Numbered from the stretch's first letter, positions 1 through 8,967 are shown. The stretch is 27,183 nucleotides of DNA from CAYUNT01 sp964446285 (GCA_964446285.1 CAYUNT010000039.1:1-27183), one strand, 5' to 3'. The notes: generated from the letters alone by a model not told the origin. Numbers and translations are program-made.

Positions 1-794
1 GGCAATTGCGCCATTTTCTCGCGAAGCACAGGGCCAATTTGCATTTCCGCTTCCGGTTCGCGCGCCAAAAGATCGCGCAATTCCACAAGCAATTCCACAT
101 TGTCCGCGACGAGTTCCGGACGGACGCGGGCGGTTTTGAGCAGCGCGCGTTCGCGCCGCCAGGCCACGATGCGCGCATGATGGCCCGATAACAAAATGTC
201 CGGCACGCGGCGCCCTTCAAATTCCTCGGGGCGCGTGAAGTGCGGGCAGTCGAACAATACGCCGTCGAAAAACGAGTCGCGAGGCGCACTTTCGGGATTT
301 CCCAGCACGCCGGGAACCATGCGCGCAACGGCGTCCACAATCAGCATGGCGGGGATTTCGCCGCCTGTGACGACGACATCGCCAATCGAGATTTCCTCGT
401 CGATGCGCGTTTCGATCACCCGTTCGTCGAGCGCTTCGTAATGGCCGCAGACGATGACAATGCGTTCGAGTGCGGCCAGTTCGCGCGCCACTTCCTGCGT
501 AAAATGGCGTCCTTGCGGGCTTGTGAGGATGACGCGCGGACGGCCGGGCGCGCCGGGCGGACCGGCCACGGCATCGAGGGCGCGCGCCAGCGGCTCGGGT
601 TTAAGGACCATTCCGCCGCCGCCGCCATAAGGCGTGTCATCCACAACATGATGGCGGTCGTCTGTCCAATCGCGGATGTTCCATGCGCGGACGTCCAGCA
701 AGCCGCGTTCGCGCGCGCGCGCCAGGATGCTTTCCGCAAGCGGCGAATCGCCAGAAAACCATTGGGGAAACAACGTAAGAATGTCGATGCGCAT
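1..794 (-). CDS. trmD: tRNA (guanine-N1-)-methyltransferase TrmD, 3' end cut by window edge
   Basis: Cytoplasmic SAM-dependent enzyme that methylates G37 of tRNAs next to the anticodon, preventing +1 frameshifting. Reading leftwards from the ATG at 794-792, the protein begins MRIDILTLFPQWF. It then shows the family's trefoil-knot signatures in order: DDTPYGGGGGMV (about residues 51-62), LTSPQGRHFTQE, IVCGHYEALDERV, EEISIGDVVVTGGEIPAM, DAVARMVPGVLG, DCPHFTRPEEFEGRRVP and LLSGHHARI. 264 codons are visible with no stop; bacterial TrmD is usually about 230-260 residues, so only a short tail is missing. A GGAGAG ribosome-binding site lies 9 nt before the start. The gene is divergent from the next one, so no rimM or rpsP lies directly upstream, unlike the common rpsP-rimM-trmD-rplS order. 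A 9-nt repeat tract sits just upstream of the ribosome-binding site. Confidence 0.96.
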   Translation of the reverse strand, partial: MRIDILTLFPQWFSGDSPLAESILARARERGLLDVRAWNIRDWTDDRHHVVDDTPYGGGGGMVLKPEPLARALDAVAGPPGAPGRPRVILTSPQGRHFTQEVARELAALERIVIVCGHYEALDERVIETRIDEEISIGDVVVTGGEIPAMLIVDAVARMVPGVLGNPESAPRDSFFDGVLFDCPHFTRPEEFEGRRVPDILLSGHHARIVAWRRERALLKTARVRPELVADNVELLVELRDLLAREPEAEMQIGPVLREKMAQL

Positions 795-813
795 TGACGG
801 ACGCTCTCCGCGC

Positions 814-858
814 GGGCGGCATGGGCAGCGTGGGCGGCATGGGCGCCATGCAGGCGGA
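814..858. repeat. 9-nt degenerate tandem repeat in the trmD leader
   Basis: Five consecutive 9-nt units read on the + strand: GGGCGGCAT, GGGCAGCGT, GGGCGGCAT, GGGCGCCAT, GCAGGCGGA. The first four share GGGCnnCnT. The tract lies 20 nt from the trmD start codon, in the divergent region between trmD and the thioredoxin gene, and has no convincing coding role. Confidence 0.6.
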
Positions 859-1007
859 ATGGTCGTTGGGCGGCGCGCGCGAAGTCAATCCTTGCCTCGC
901 GGGTTTGTATGGCGCGAAAACGCCTGTGCCGGAGAGTCTTGGGCGCGCTGCCGCTCGGACCAGCAGCGCGGCGCAGAAAAACGGCAGGATGCATGGGAGA
1001 TGATCGC

Positions 1008-3470
1008 ATGAACCCGATTCATTGCGGCCACAAGGATTTGCGAACCAAGAGATTTCGCGCCGGAGGAACGGCAGGCGCGGCGGCGATGATGACCGCGCTC
1101 GTGTGCCTTGCCGTTCTTGCGCCCCGCGCGCAGGAAGCCCCGCCGGCGCCGCCCGTTTCCACCCCGATCGACATCGGACCGCCGCCGCAAGTGGTGCGCG
1201 GGACGATCCTCGGCGCAAAGGATCAATACGCCGTGGCGGGCGCGACGGTGTTGCTCGAGGTGTCCGACATGTCCACGCGCCGCCCGATTCTGAAAACCCG
1301 CGCGCGCACAGACAACGACGGGCGCTTCGAGGCCGACCTTTCCTCTGTAAAAGCGGAATGGATCGGGATTCAGTTCAACGCCTGGTCGCCGCATCATGCC
1401 GAGGCGCTCAAGATCGAAATCATCGAGAAAAAGTCGCTTCCGTTTGAGATCACAATCGAGTTGCAACCGGGATTTTGCATCAGCGGGCATGTGTATGACC
1501 CCAAAGGCAAGCCCTTGCCAGGTGCGTCGGTTGAGGTGCCCTATTCCCGGCCCGTGATCAGCGAATTCGATGGATTTTACAGCCTCGAAGGCATCCCGCT
1601 CTATGGCCGGACGCAAGTCACCGCCTCGGCCGCCGGATACTCGACGGAAGTTCAAACCGTTTCCAATTCGTCCACGGACGGCGTGACGGGTGTGGATTTT
1701 CATCTGAGGGGATCGCGCTCGCTCGAAGGGACGGTTACGGATACAAAAGGAGATCCGATTTCTGGTGCAACAGTGATTCTAAGCGTTTCGCTCGGAAGCC
1801 AATCGCGCACAACCACCGATACGGGCCGGTTTGTTTTCGAAGACCTTCCTTTTGGCGAACAGAAGATTTACATACAGGTTCGCCATCCGGAGTATTCGCT
1901 CGTGGAAATCGAACGCGAGCTGGGCGATGAAGCTCCGCCGCCGCTGGAAATCAAGATGCAGCGCGCCGCGGCGCTGGAGGGGCGCGTTGTGGATGGGCAG
2001 GGGCGGCCGGTGAGCGGGGCGGAAGTGGCGCTCAGCCTGCCGGACCTGATTCCGCGAACGCTTGACACAACGGACCTGGATGGGCGGTTCAAGATCAAGA
2101 GCCTCCCGCTGGGGGAATTGGTGCTTACGGTGTCGCCGCCGGGGAACTCCGCGCTCGAACGCACGGGCGAATTGTTGCTGCAACAATCCGGTAAACGGCT
2201 AAAGGGCGACGTGGACCCCTGGCCGGATGGAAACGCAAGCGATTATGAAGGCTCGTATTCGGCGGATGGGATCATTATGCTGGTCCGCAAGGATAGAAAA
2301 TCCGCGTCATCGCTTTATGGCAGCAAAGAGATGGCAGAAGATGCGGGGGTGGAAAAAAGCCAGGAGAAAAAACTGGAAAAACAGGAGAAGAATCTTGGGC
2401 GGGACGCCCAAGCTACCAGCACGCCCGCCTCCACCTCCACGCGCCCGCCGGTTGCCGCTGAATATACAGGCCGCGTTTCCGCAAATGGCCTGCGCGCAAT
2501 GGGGCGGCTGAAGGGCCTGGTGCCTGGGGCGGCCAGCGGATCGTGGGAGGCGCAGCGCGAAAATGGATCACGCGATTCCCTTGATGGAATATGGATTATG
2601 AAGGAATCGCTCAGCCCGCCGGAGGTTGCGCTCGCGCCCGCAAGGCAGCGCATCACCACGCGCGAGGGCGAGACGCTCCGCGAGGAAATCACGCTTCGCC
2701 CCGGCTGGACTTTGAACGGGCGGACGCTCGATTCCACCGACGCTCCCATCGCGAACGCCCGCGTGCGGCTGGCTTCGTGGAAGAAAAGCCCCGCCCCGAA
2801 ATTTGAAACCCGCTCAGACGCCAATGGAAATTTTGTGTTTTCCGGCCTGCCAGAAGGGGAAATCACGGTTGTGGCCTACGAGCCATCCTGGGGAGGGGCG
2901 TCGCGCGCGTTTTCGGCTCCGCCGGAAAAAAGCGATAAGCCGGAAGTGTTCGTTCTCAATCGCTCCGCGTCTGGTTCAGGATCGGACAGGACGGGCGGAT
3001 CCGCTGGCGCTGCGGCGGCCGAGTCGCCTTTCGAGGCGGGTCCCAAAGAGGGCGACGCCGCGCTGGATTTCAGCGCCAAACTTCTCGATGGCGGCGAGGT
3101 GTCGATGGCCGGCATGAAAGGCAAGGTCGTGATTCTGGATTTCTGGGCCAGCTGGTGCGGCCCATGCGCCGCCGAAATGCCCAGCGTCCGGCGCGTATAT
3201 TCCAAATACAAAGACCGCTCGGATTTCGCGCTGATCGGCGTCAGCCTTGACTCGGAGGAATCCGACGTGCGCGGCGCGATGAAACGCCTGGGAATCACAT
3301 GGCCGCAGGTGTTCGATGGGCAAGGGTGGGACACGCCGATGGCGCAGAAATACAAGGTCATGGCGATTCCGCGCGCGTTTATTATCGGGCGTGATGGCAA
3401 GATCGCCGCGCGCGATCTGCGAGGCGAGGAATTGCTCAACGCGGTGCAAAAATTGCTCGATGGGAATTGA
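1008..3470 (+). CDS. Exported TlpA-like thioredoxin with carboxypeptidase-regulatory-like repeats
   Basis: Probable extracytoplasmic thiol-disulfide oxidoreductase of 820 residues. The start at 1008 gives a basic N-terminus and a hydrophobic stretch (about residues 27-41, MMTALVCLAVLA) that looks like a signal peptide; an upstream in-frame ATG at 909 lacks this layout. About five carboxypeptidase-regulatory-like (Ig-fold) repeats follow near residues 62-150, 155-225, 238-298, 320-382 and 568-628, each with G-x-V-x-D-x-x-G-x-P-[IVL]-x-[GN]-A and DxxGxFxxxxLP patterns. Residues 430-500 are charged low-complexity linker. The C-terminus (about 681-820) is a TlpA/ResA-type thioredoxin fold with FWASWCGPC (Cys pair in WCGPC, 716-720) and a cis-Pro site in MAIPRAFII. 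TlpA/ResA proteins reduce cytochrome or other exported thiols; the actual partner is unknown. The repeats may tether the domain to the envelope (inference). No partner dsb or ccm gene is in view. Confidence 0.88.
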   Translation: MNPIHCGHKDLRTKRFRAGGTAGAAAMMTALVCLAVLAPRAQEAPPAPPVSTPIDIGPPPQVVRGTILGAKDQYAVAGATVLLEVSDMSTRRPILKTRARTDNDGRFEADLSSVKAEWIGIQFNAWSPHHAEALKIEIIEKKSLPFEITIELQPGFCISGHVYDPKGKPLPGASVEVPYSRPVISEFDGFYSLEGIPLYGRTQVTASAAGYSTEVQTVSNSSTDGVTGVDFHLRGSRSLEGTVTDTKGDPISGATVILSVSLGSQSRTTTDTGRFVFEDLPFGEQKIYIQVRHPEYSLVEIERELGDEAPPPLEIKMQRAAALEGRVVDGQGRPVSGAEVALSLPDLIPRTLDTTDLDGRFKIKSLPLGELVLTVSPPGNSALERTGELLLQQSGKRLKGDVDPWPDGNASDYEGSYSADGIIMLVRKDRKSASSLYGSKEMAEDAGVEKSQEKKLEKQEKNLGRDAQATSTPASTSTRPPVAAEYTGRVSANGLRAMGRLKGLVPGAASGSWEAQRENGSRDSLDGIWIMKESLSPPEVALAPARQRITTREGETLREEITLRPGWTLNGRTLDSTDAPIANARVRLASWKKSPAPKFETRSDANGNFVFSGLPEGEITVVAYEPSWGGASRAFSAPPEKSDKPEVFVLNRSASGSGSDRTGGSAGAAAAESPFEAGPKEGDAALDFSAKLLDGGEVSMAGMKGKVVILDFWASWCGPCAAEMPSVRRVYSKYKDRSDFALIGVSLDSEESDVRGAMKRLGITWPQVFDGQGWDTPMAQKYKVMAIPRAFIIGRDGKIAARDLRGEELLNAVQKLLDGN
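2394..2412. repeat. Perfect palindromic hairpin inside the thioredoxin gene linker
   Basis: CTTGGGC-GGGAC-GCCCAAG is a perfect 7-bp inverted repeat around a 5-nt loop. It lies in frame in the low-complexity linker (about residues 463-469) between two folded parts of the encoded protein. Position and symmetry fit a small palindromic element tolerated in a linker, but a second copy is not present in this window. Confidence 0.4.
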
Positions 3471-3574
3471 TTTTTCGCCACTACGAAGTCTCCTGGCGGT
3501 CCAAAGGCGCCCTCCGGAAATCCATATCGGATTTGCCTGCAATCTCATATTCTAAAAGGATATACTTGTCTTCC

Positions 3575-4906
3575 ATGCCTCTATCTTGTGTGTTTCCCCG
3601 CCACTTCCTTTGGGGGTGCGCCGCGTCGTCGTATCAGATCGAAGGCGCGCCCGAGGAAGATGGCAAAGGCCCCTCCATCTGGGACGAATTCTGCAAACTG
3701 CCGGGTCGAATCCGCGACGGTTCCACGGGCCGCACGGCGTGCGATCATTACCATCGCTATCTCGAAGACCTGGACCTGATGAAACAAATCGGGATTCGGG
3801 CGTATCGTTTTTCCGTTTCGTGGCCTCGGGTTTTTCCGCAGGGCCGCGGGCGCATCAACGAAAAGGGCCTTGATTTCTACGACCGCCTCGTGGATGCGGC
3901 GCTCGAACGCGGAATCGAACCGATGGCTACATGCTATCACTGGGACCTTCCGCAGGCGCTCGAAGACGAAGGCGGCTGGCGAAAGCGCCAGATCGTGCGG
4001 GATTTCGAGGGCTATTGCCGCGCGCTCGCTAAACGCCTCGGCGACCGCGTGCGGATGTGGTGCACGATCAATGAGCCGTGGTGCGTTTTCGGGATGGGGT
4101 ATCAATCCGGCGAAATTGCTCCTGGCGCGCGCGAACCCGAGCAGGTCATTCGCCAGATAACGCACCACATTCTTCTGGCGCATGGCGCGGGCGTGCGGGC
4201 GATTCACGAATCCGCTCCAAAACCGGCGCGCGTGGGCATCGTTCACAACAACCATATCGGCACGCCGTTTTTCGAGACGCCCGAGGACATTGCGGCCTGC
4301 CGCGAGGATTTCGCCGAATTCAACGACTGGATGCTGCTGCCGACGTTCAAGGGGATGTATCCCGAAAAACAATGGAAGGAATTGGGAAAGAACGTTCCTG
4401 TCGTCAAAAAAGGCGATATGGAACTGATCGCCGAGCCGGGGGATTTCTTGGGATTGAACGTCTATACCTCGGCGGGCATGATCCGGGCCGGAGAGGCGAG
4501 GAAGCCTTTCGAATCATGGTTTCCGAAAACCGATTTTGGATGGCCGATTTTGCCGGATTCTCTTTACTGGTCAGTGCGTTTTACTGCGGAACGCTATGCG
4601 CCCCGCGAGATTTACATTACGGAAAACGGCTGCTGCTGGCCGGATACGGTGAACAAGGAAGGGCGCGTCGAGGATTATGCGCGCATCGAGTATTTGCGCG
4701 GTCATTTGCGCGGATTGCAGCGCGCGGCCCGCGAAAAATACCCGGTCAAAGGCTATTTCCTGTGGTCGATTCTGGATAATTTCGAGTGGGCGCAAGGATT
4801 TACAAAGCGGTTTGGAATCGTTCACGTGAACTTCGAGACGCTGAAGCGCACGCCCAAGGCGAGCGCCGAATGGTATGCGAAGGTAATTGCGAACAATGGA
4901 TTCTAA
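3575..4906 (+). CDS. Glycoside hydrolase family 1 beta-glucosidase
   Basis: Retaining GH1 enzyme that hydrolyses beta-linked glucosides, galactosides or similar disaccharides; 443 residues, typical for the family. The N-terminal signature FLWGCAASSYQIEGA, the sugar-binding DLPQALEDEGGW region, the acid/base glutamate in TINEPW (E167) and the nucleophile in YITENG (E350) are all present, as is the C-terminal WSILDNFEWAQGFTKRFGIVHV block that binds substrate and ends the barrel. No signal peptide is seen, so it is probably cytoplasmic and acts on imported oligosaccharides. The ATG at 3575 was chosen. A TTG at 3566, 5 nt after AAAGGA, is a plausible alternative adding three residues; the 3467 opening overlaps the previous stop and is unlikely. 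It follows the thioredoxin gene by 104 bp. Confidence 0.96.
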   Translation: MPLSCVFPRHFLWGCAASSYQIEGAPEEDGKGPSIWDEFCKLPGRIRDGSTGRTACDHYHRYLEDLDLMKQIGIRAYRFSVSWPRVFPQGRGRINEKGLDFYDRLVDAALERGIEPMATCYHWDLPQALEDEGGWRKRQIVRDFEGYCRALAKRLGDRVRMWCTINEPWCVFGMGYQSGEIAPGAREPEQVIRQITHHILLAHGAGVRAIHESAPKPARVGIVHNNHIGTPFFETPEDIAACREDFAEFNDWMLLPTFKGMYPEKQWKELGKNVPVVKKGDMELIAEPGDFLGLNVYTSAGMIRAGEARKPFESWFPKTDFGWPILPDSLYWSVRFTAERYAPREIYITENGCCWPDTVNKEGRVEDYARIEYLRGHLRGLQRAAREKYPVKGYFLWSILDNFEWAQGFTKRFGIVHVNFETLKRTPKASAEWYAKVIANNGF

Positions 4907-4940
4907 GGAGCGGTATTCCACAAAAATAGGGAAAAGAAAG

Positions 4941-7592
4941 ATGTTCGCCAGAATGAACTATAAGATGAGTGGGATCATGCCGCGTGCAATACGAGTTCTG
5001 GCTGCGTGTGTTGTGGCCGCGGGAATGCTTCTGCCAGCGGCGGGCAGCGCGCCAGCCGAAGGGCAAACGGCAAAGGAAGCAGCGGGCGCATTGGACGCAT
5101 CGGATCCGGCGCGCGCATCGGAAGCAGGAAATCCTGATCGCGCCACGCTTTCCATCCGTGAGGGCGCCCTGACACTGTATCTCGAATGGGCGCCGGAATA
5201 TGCTCTGGTTCAATCTGCATGCGGCGCCGAACCGGCCCTGCCGCAAAGCGCGGACGGGATGCGGATTCTTGCCTCCATTCCTGGAAATGGCATGGCGCTT
5301 GCACGGCTTTCCAGTCCACAGACGCGCGAACCCGGCATCTCCTTCGCGAAAGCAGGGGCGGCCTCATTCTCCGGCCCGGTGTTCCGCCTTGGCGAACGGC
5401 TTGTGGCGGCGGGAAATTCGATCAATATCAAGTTCCGCCCTGGGATTTCCGAGGCGCAAGCGCGCGAATTCATCGACGCCAATGGACTCATTGCGCCCAC
5501 TGCGCTGGATGCCGCCTCAGGGCTTTGGAATGCGCAGGTTCCGACAGTTGATGGGTTCGATACGGTTCTGCTGGCGGACTATCTCAACGAGCAGGGCGGT
5601 GTGGAATTTGCCGCCACGGATTGGCTTTCGCTACGCGCGGCGGAAGGCGAATACACAAATTCGTTTGGCGGAACGTCAGGGGCGGCCCCCATGGCCTCGG
5701 GCGTGGCCGCGCTGATTCTTTCCGTTAATCCAGACCTGAGCTGGAATGATGTCATTAAGATCATAAAGGACACATCTGAAAAAATCGACGCCGCAAACGG
5801 CGCATACAATTCGCAAGGGCACTCGATATATTATGGGTTTGGCAAGATTGACGCCAAGGCCGCCGTTGAAAAAGCGAGCGGGAAAACCGCTGGCGCGCCC
5901 GTGACGTTTGACGATCCGCTTTTCGCGCGCCAGTGGCATCTCTCCGCCGCCTCAACGCCCGCCGCCAGCGCCTCCGCCGACCTCAATTGCCCCGAAGCAT
6001 GGTCGATTACGCAAGGCGATCCTGCCAAAATCATTGTCGCCATCACGGACAATGGCATCGATCCGCTGCATCCGGACCTGAACGTCGTGGCCACGTTTGA
6101 CGCGCTGCGCAATCAGGAATCGCGGTCCATCGCGGACCTGGACCGCTCGCATGGAACGCCTGTGGCGGCCATCATCGCGGCCATAGGCGGCAACGGCAAA
6201 GGCGGAGTGGGCGTCGCGCCTGCGGGCCTGCCCATAATCGGCGTCCGCCTGGCGGATTATCTCGGCAGCGATTCGCAGGAATACAACGCCTTCAAGTATT
6301 GCGTGGATCATGGGGCGTCGGTCATCAACTGCTCTTGGACGCGCCCCGTGGAATGGGATTATTGTTCGGACGCAGACAATTCGCCCAGCATTCCCGCGAC
6401 GTCGATGGTCGGCCAGACGCTGGATTACGCCGTGGTGAACGGCCGCGGCGGAAAAGGTTGCGTGGTGGTGTTCGCGGCGGGCAACCAGGGCGCATCCGTG
6501 GATGGCATTTTCCCAACTGCCGACCCGCGTGTATTGACCGTGGCCTCCTCGAACAATGTGGCGCGGCGCTCGGGATATTCCAATTACGGCAACAAAATCG
6601 ACGTGTGCGCCCCGAGCGACGACATCACGCGCGATTATCCCTGCGGCAAGTTCACATTCGCCAACGCATGCACCGTGGGAATACCCTGTTTCGATTCAAT
6701 CTGGACAGGCGGAAGTCTGGGCATTACGACGGCGCATACAGGTGGATTTCTTGATATGGGCACCCGCCTGGGATTCTACAGCCTGTCCGGACTCGAACCG
6801 TATTACTTCGAAGACGGCAAATGGAAGACCGTGGGCCTCAAAATCAATGATACAGTCTATCATGCTTTTCTCGCGCGGGATAAATACAACAACCAGGCGG
6901 TCATCGCGCCCCAGTGGGAGATCGACGACAAGGGGGTGATCAGCGGATTTGCATATTTCGTCGTGTTCACATCGTCGGGCCGGGTTCTTTGTGGGCTAGA
7001 GCAAATCCCGGTGGCCTCGGGCCGCGCCACATTCAGTCAAAAAGGAACGGCGGGAGTGAAGGTAGTCACGGTGAATCGCATGAACGTGAAATGCCTGGCC
7101 AAGATCGGAATCACCAAGGTGGTTATCAATTTCTCGTTCACGCAAAAATATGCCGACACCGCCTCGGGACGTGACGGGGAAAGCAAATTCACAGGCAAAC
7201 TCTCGGCTTCCGCAACTCGCATCATCTCGGCAAAGGCCATCGCCGCTGTGGATAATGAAACATGGGACACGGCGGTATTTCGAGTTTCCAGCGCCACGGC
7301 CTCGAATTCTCGCCGCGTGAAATGGACCGCGCCCGCGCATGTTCTTGGCCGTCGGGGAGTTTCGCAGGAGGGCATCGCAAAGGTCTCGAATCGCTTCGCG
7401 AAAGGCGCAAAAATGGGCGCGGCGAGCGCCTCGGCGCGGTGCGAGAAAGTGAGCGCATCGGTCACGGGCGTTCACGATGTCGTGGACGACGGCGTGGCGG
7501 GTTTGTGGGATGTCGAGGCCGTTTTCCAGCCCCGCTCCTTGTCGATCCGCCGGCCGGGCGCGTCCGCCAGCCTGAAAATTCCGGCGCAGTAA
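4941..7592 (+). CDS. Exported subtilisin-like (S8) serine protease with permuted catalytic modules
   Basis: 883-residue secreted protein. The start at 4941 follows AGGGAAAAG at good spacing and leads to a signal peptide (PRAIRVLAACVVAAGMLLPAAGSAPA). Residues about 155-235 resemble an S8 pro-domain (NIKFRPGISEAQAREFI; LLADYLNEQGGVEFAATDW). The subtilase catalytic parts are all present but in the wrong order. The Ser module (GGTSGAAPMASGVAALIL, S246, through a GFGKIDAKAAVE end) occupies about residues 236-318. The Asp motif (AITDNGIDPLHPDL, D370), His motif (SHGTPVAAIIAAIGG, H404), oxyanion Asn (FAAGNQG, N515) and KIDVCAPSDD then follow. Where the Ser module should come (after about residue 589) the sequence passes instead into a 290-residue beta-rich, Lys/Ser/Ala-rich tail I do not recognise. 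Activity is therefore uncertain. It lies 34 nt after the GH1 stop. Confidence 0.85.
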   Translation: MFARMNYKMSGIMPRAIRVLAACVVAAGMLLPAAGSAPAEGQTAKEAAGALDASDPARASEAGNPDRATLSIREGALTLYLEWAPEYALVQSACGAEPALPQSADGMRILASIPGNGMALARLSSPQTREPGISFAKAGAASFSGPVFRLGERLVAAGNSINIKFRPGISEAQAREFIDANGLIAPTALDAASGLWNAQVPTVDGFDTVLLADYLNEQGGVEFAATDWLSLRAAEGEYTNSFGGTSGAAPMASGVAALILSVNPDLSWNDVIKIIKDTSEKIDAANGAYNSQGHSIYYGFGKIDAKAAVEKASGKTAGAPVTFDDPLFARQWHLSAASTPAASASADLNCPEAWSITQGDPAKIIVAITDNGIDPLHPDLNVVATFDALRNQESRSIADLDRSHGTPVAAIIAAIGGNGKGGVGVAPAGLPIIGVRLADYLGSDSQEYNAFKYCVDHGASVINCSWTRPVEWDYCSDADNSPSIPATSMVGQTLDYAVVNGRGGKGCVVVFAAGNQGASVDGIFPTADPRVLTVASSNNVARRSGYSNYGNKIDVCAPSDDITRDYPCGKFTFANACTVGIPCFDSIWTGGSLGITTAHTGGFLDMGTRLGFYSLSGLEPYYFEDGKWKTVGLKINDTVYHAFLARDKYNNQAVIAPQWEIDDKGVISGFAYFVVFTSSGRVLCGLEQIPVASGRATFSQKGTAGVKVVTVNRMNVKCLAKIGITKVVINFSFTQKYADTASGRDGESKFTGKLSASATRIISAKAIAAVDNETWDTAVFRVSSATASNSRRVKWTAPAHVLGRRGVSQEGIAKVSNRFAKGAKMGAASASARCEKVSASVTGVHDVVDDGVAGLWDVEAVFQPRSLSIRRPGASASLKIPAQ

Positions 7593-7618
7593 GTCCGCGA
7601 GGCGGGAAGAGGAATTCG

Positions 7619-8716
7619 ATGACATCCAAGCAAGCCTATAGCGCAGCCGTGGTCATTGCCATCGCGCTGCTGCTGTGCCTTATCCTGGCGCGTGAATTTC
7701 GGGCATATCAACATCCCATCCCCGGGCGAGATCCCCGCGGGCGGGCGCGTTCGCACGACCAGGCGGCTCCTGATTCCGCCAGCAAAATTTCTGGAACGCC
7801 CTCCGCAACGCCGGTTTCGTCCGCGACGAACGCCGCCGAATCTCCAACGCCCGCCGCTGGCGAGACGGCCGAAAACGCTTCTGATGACAACGAAATGGCG
7901 GATGGGGTATGGACGGACGAGGCGCTCGAAAAACTGATCGAGATCGAAGGAAGCGTCCGGGCCGCATATCAAAAATGCGATCGGGACGGGCGTGAAAGCC
8001 TGATTGATTATCTGATGGCCGAGGAAAAGTTGCGCGCCAATCTGCCCGACCTTCTCCTATCGGAAGCGGATACAGATTTGCGCGCCTTTATGCTGCTTCG
8101 TGTGGAGCCGGAAGGATATTTCGCCAGCGAAGAGGAGGAAGCGGGCGCTGGCGCGGGCGAAAAGAGCGGCGCAAATGAAGGCAAAATCGAAGCGGATGCC
8201 TCTTCCTCCGACGAGGAGGAGGAAAAAGTGCTCGACGAGGAATTGCGCGCCTTGCTGGATGAAAAACCTTCAACGGCGATGGGCACGGAGGAATGGAAGG
8301 CGCGGCTGGAACTTGCGCTTTTGCTGGGCGAAGATTACGCGGCGCGCTGGGTCCGGGACGCGCTCGAACAGAATCCGGACAACGCGGAAATCCGCTCGCT
8401 GGCCAGTCTGATGCTGCTGAATCTGGCGGCGGCGCAGGAGGAATTTGGGCCGTCCGAGGCGCGCGAGGCGCAGGAGTATTTATGCGGCAATTTCGAACAA
8501 ATTGCCAATCCACAGGAACGAATCCGCGCGTATCAGGCGCTTTTATTTTCGCCGGACCGCGAGGCCGCGCTTGTGTCCTTGCGCGCCCGCCTTGGCGCCG
8601 AACCCGATGCGCGCGCCCGGCGCGCGCTCGAACGGGTTGTCGCAATGCTGGAAAATCCGCCCGAGGGCGGCGCGCAACTCATTGGCGTGGCAACGCCCCA
8701 GCCTGCGGGCACGTAA
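7619..8716 (+). CDS. Membrane-anchored helical protein of unknown function
   Basis: 365 residues, not recognised. The start at 7619 is set by GAAGAGGA 5 nt upstream and by the transmembrane helix that follows at once (about residues 8-26, AVVIAIALLLCLILA). The region to about residue 95 is Ala/Ser/Thr/Pro-rich and probably disordered. The remainder is predicted helical, interrupted by an acidic Glu/Gly/Ala stretch (about 165-205). The last third (about 220-345) has paired-helix spacing that resembles TPR or Sel1-like repeats (LELALLLGEDYAARWVRDA; NPDNAEIRSLASLMLLN), but no repeat is canonical. A single N-terminal anchor with a soluble, protein-binding outer domain is the likeliest picture (inference). 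It starts 26 nt after the protease gene and could be co-transcribed with it. Confidence 0.75.
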   Translation: MTSKQAYSAAVVIAIALLLCLILAREFRAYQHPIPGRDPRGRARSHDQAAPDSASKISGTPSATPVSSATNAAESPTPAAGETAENASDDNEMADGVWTDEALEKLIEIEGSVRAAYQKCDRDGRESLIDYLMAEEKLRANLPDLLLSEADTDLRAFMLLRVEPEGYFASEEEEAGAGAGEKSGANEGKIEADASSSDEEEEKVLDEELRALLDEKPSTAMGTEEWKARLELALLLGEDYAARWVRDALEQNPDNAEIRSLASLMLLNLAAAQEEFGPSEAREAQEYLCGNFEQIANPQERIRAYQALLFSPDREAALVSLRARLGAEPDARARRALERVVAMLENPPEGGAQLIGVATPQPAGT

Positions 8717-8863
8717 ACCGTCTGCGGGGAACCGTGCTCGGAATTGCCGTTTCGCTGAACCGCGTTTTCCGGAGCGCCTGCATTTACCCCTGGCGGAATT
8801 TCCTGTCGCCCTGGAATGGGCAAAATCATACCATCCAAATTGGAGATTGTGTTTTAGTTCGCT

Positions 8864-8892
8864 GCGGTCTTTGCCTTCCATGCAAAAGCCGC
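8864..8892. promoter_or_regulatory. Hairpin upstream of the adenylate cyclase gene
   Basis: GCGGTCTTTGC and GCAAAAGCCGC can pair across a 7-nt loop, with one mismatch and one G-U pair. No T-run follows on either strand, so it is not a canonical intrinsic terminator. It sits in the 251-bp gap between the helical membrane protein and the cyclase; role unknown. Confidence 0.3.
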
Positions 8893-8967
8893 AAGGACGT
8901 TGAAGCACAGTGACCCGAAGACGCCGCGCGTGATTCGTTTGGCATAGTTTTTCCGGACGGGCGCGCG

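Noticed and set aside
909..1007. Upstream ATG at 909 for the thioredoxin-repeat protein
   Set aside because: It would add 33 Arg-rich residues before the signal peptide; 1008 gives the normal export layout.
3467..3574. Upstream extension of the GH1 gene from 3467
   Set aside because: It would start with TTG inside the previous gene's stop region and add residues unlike GH1 N-termini; the ATG at 3575 fits the family.
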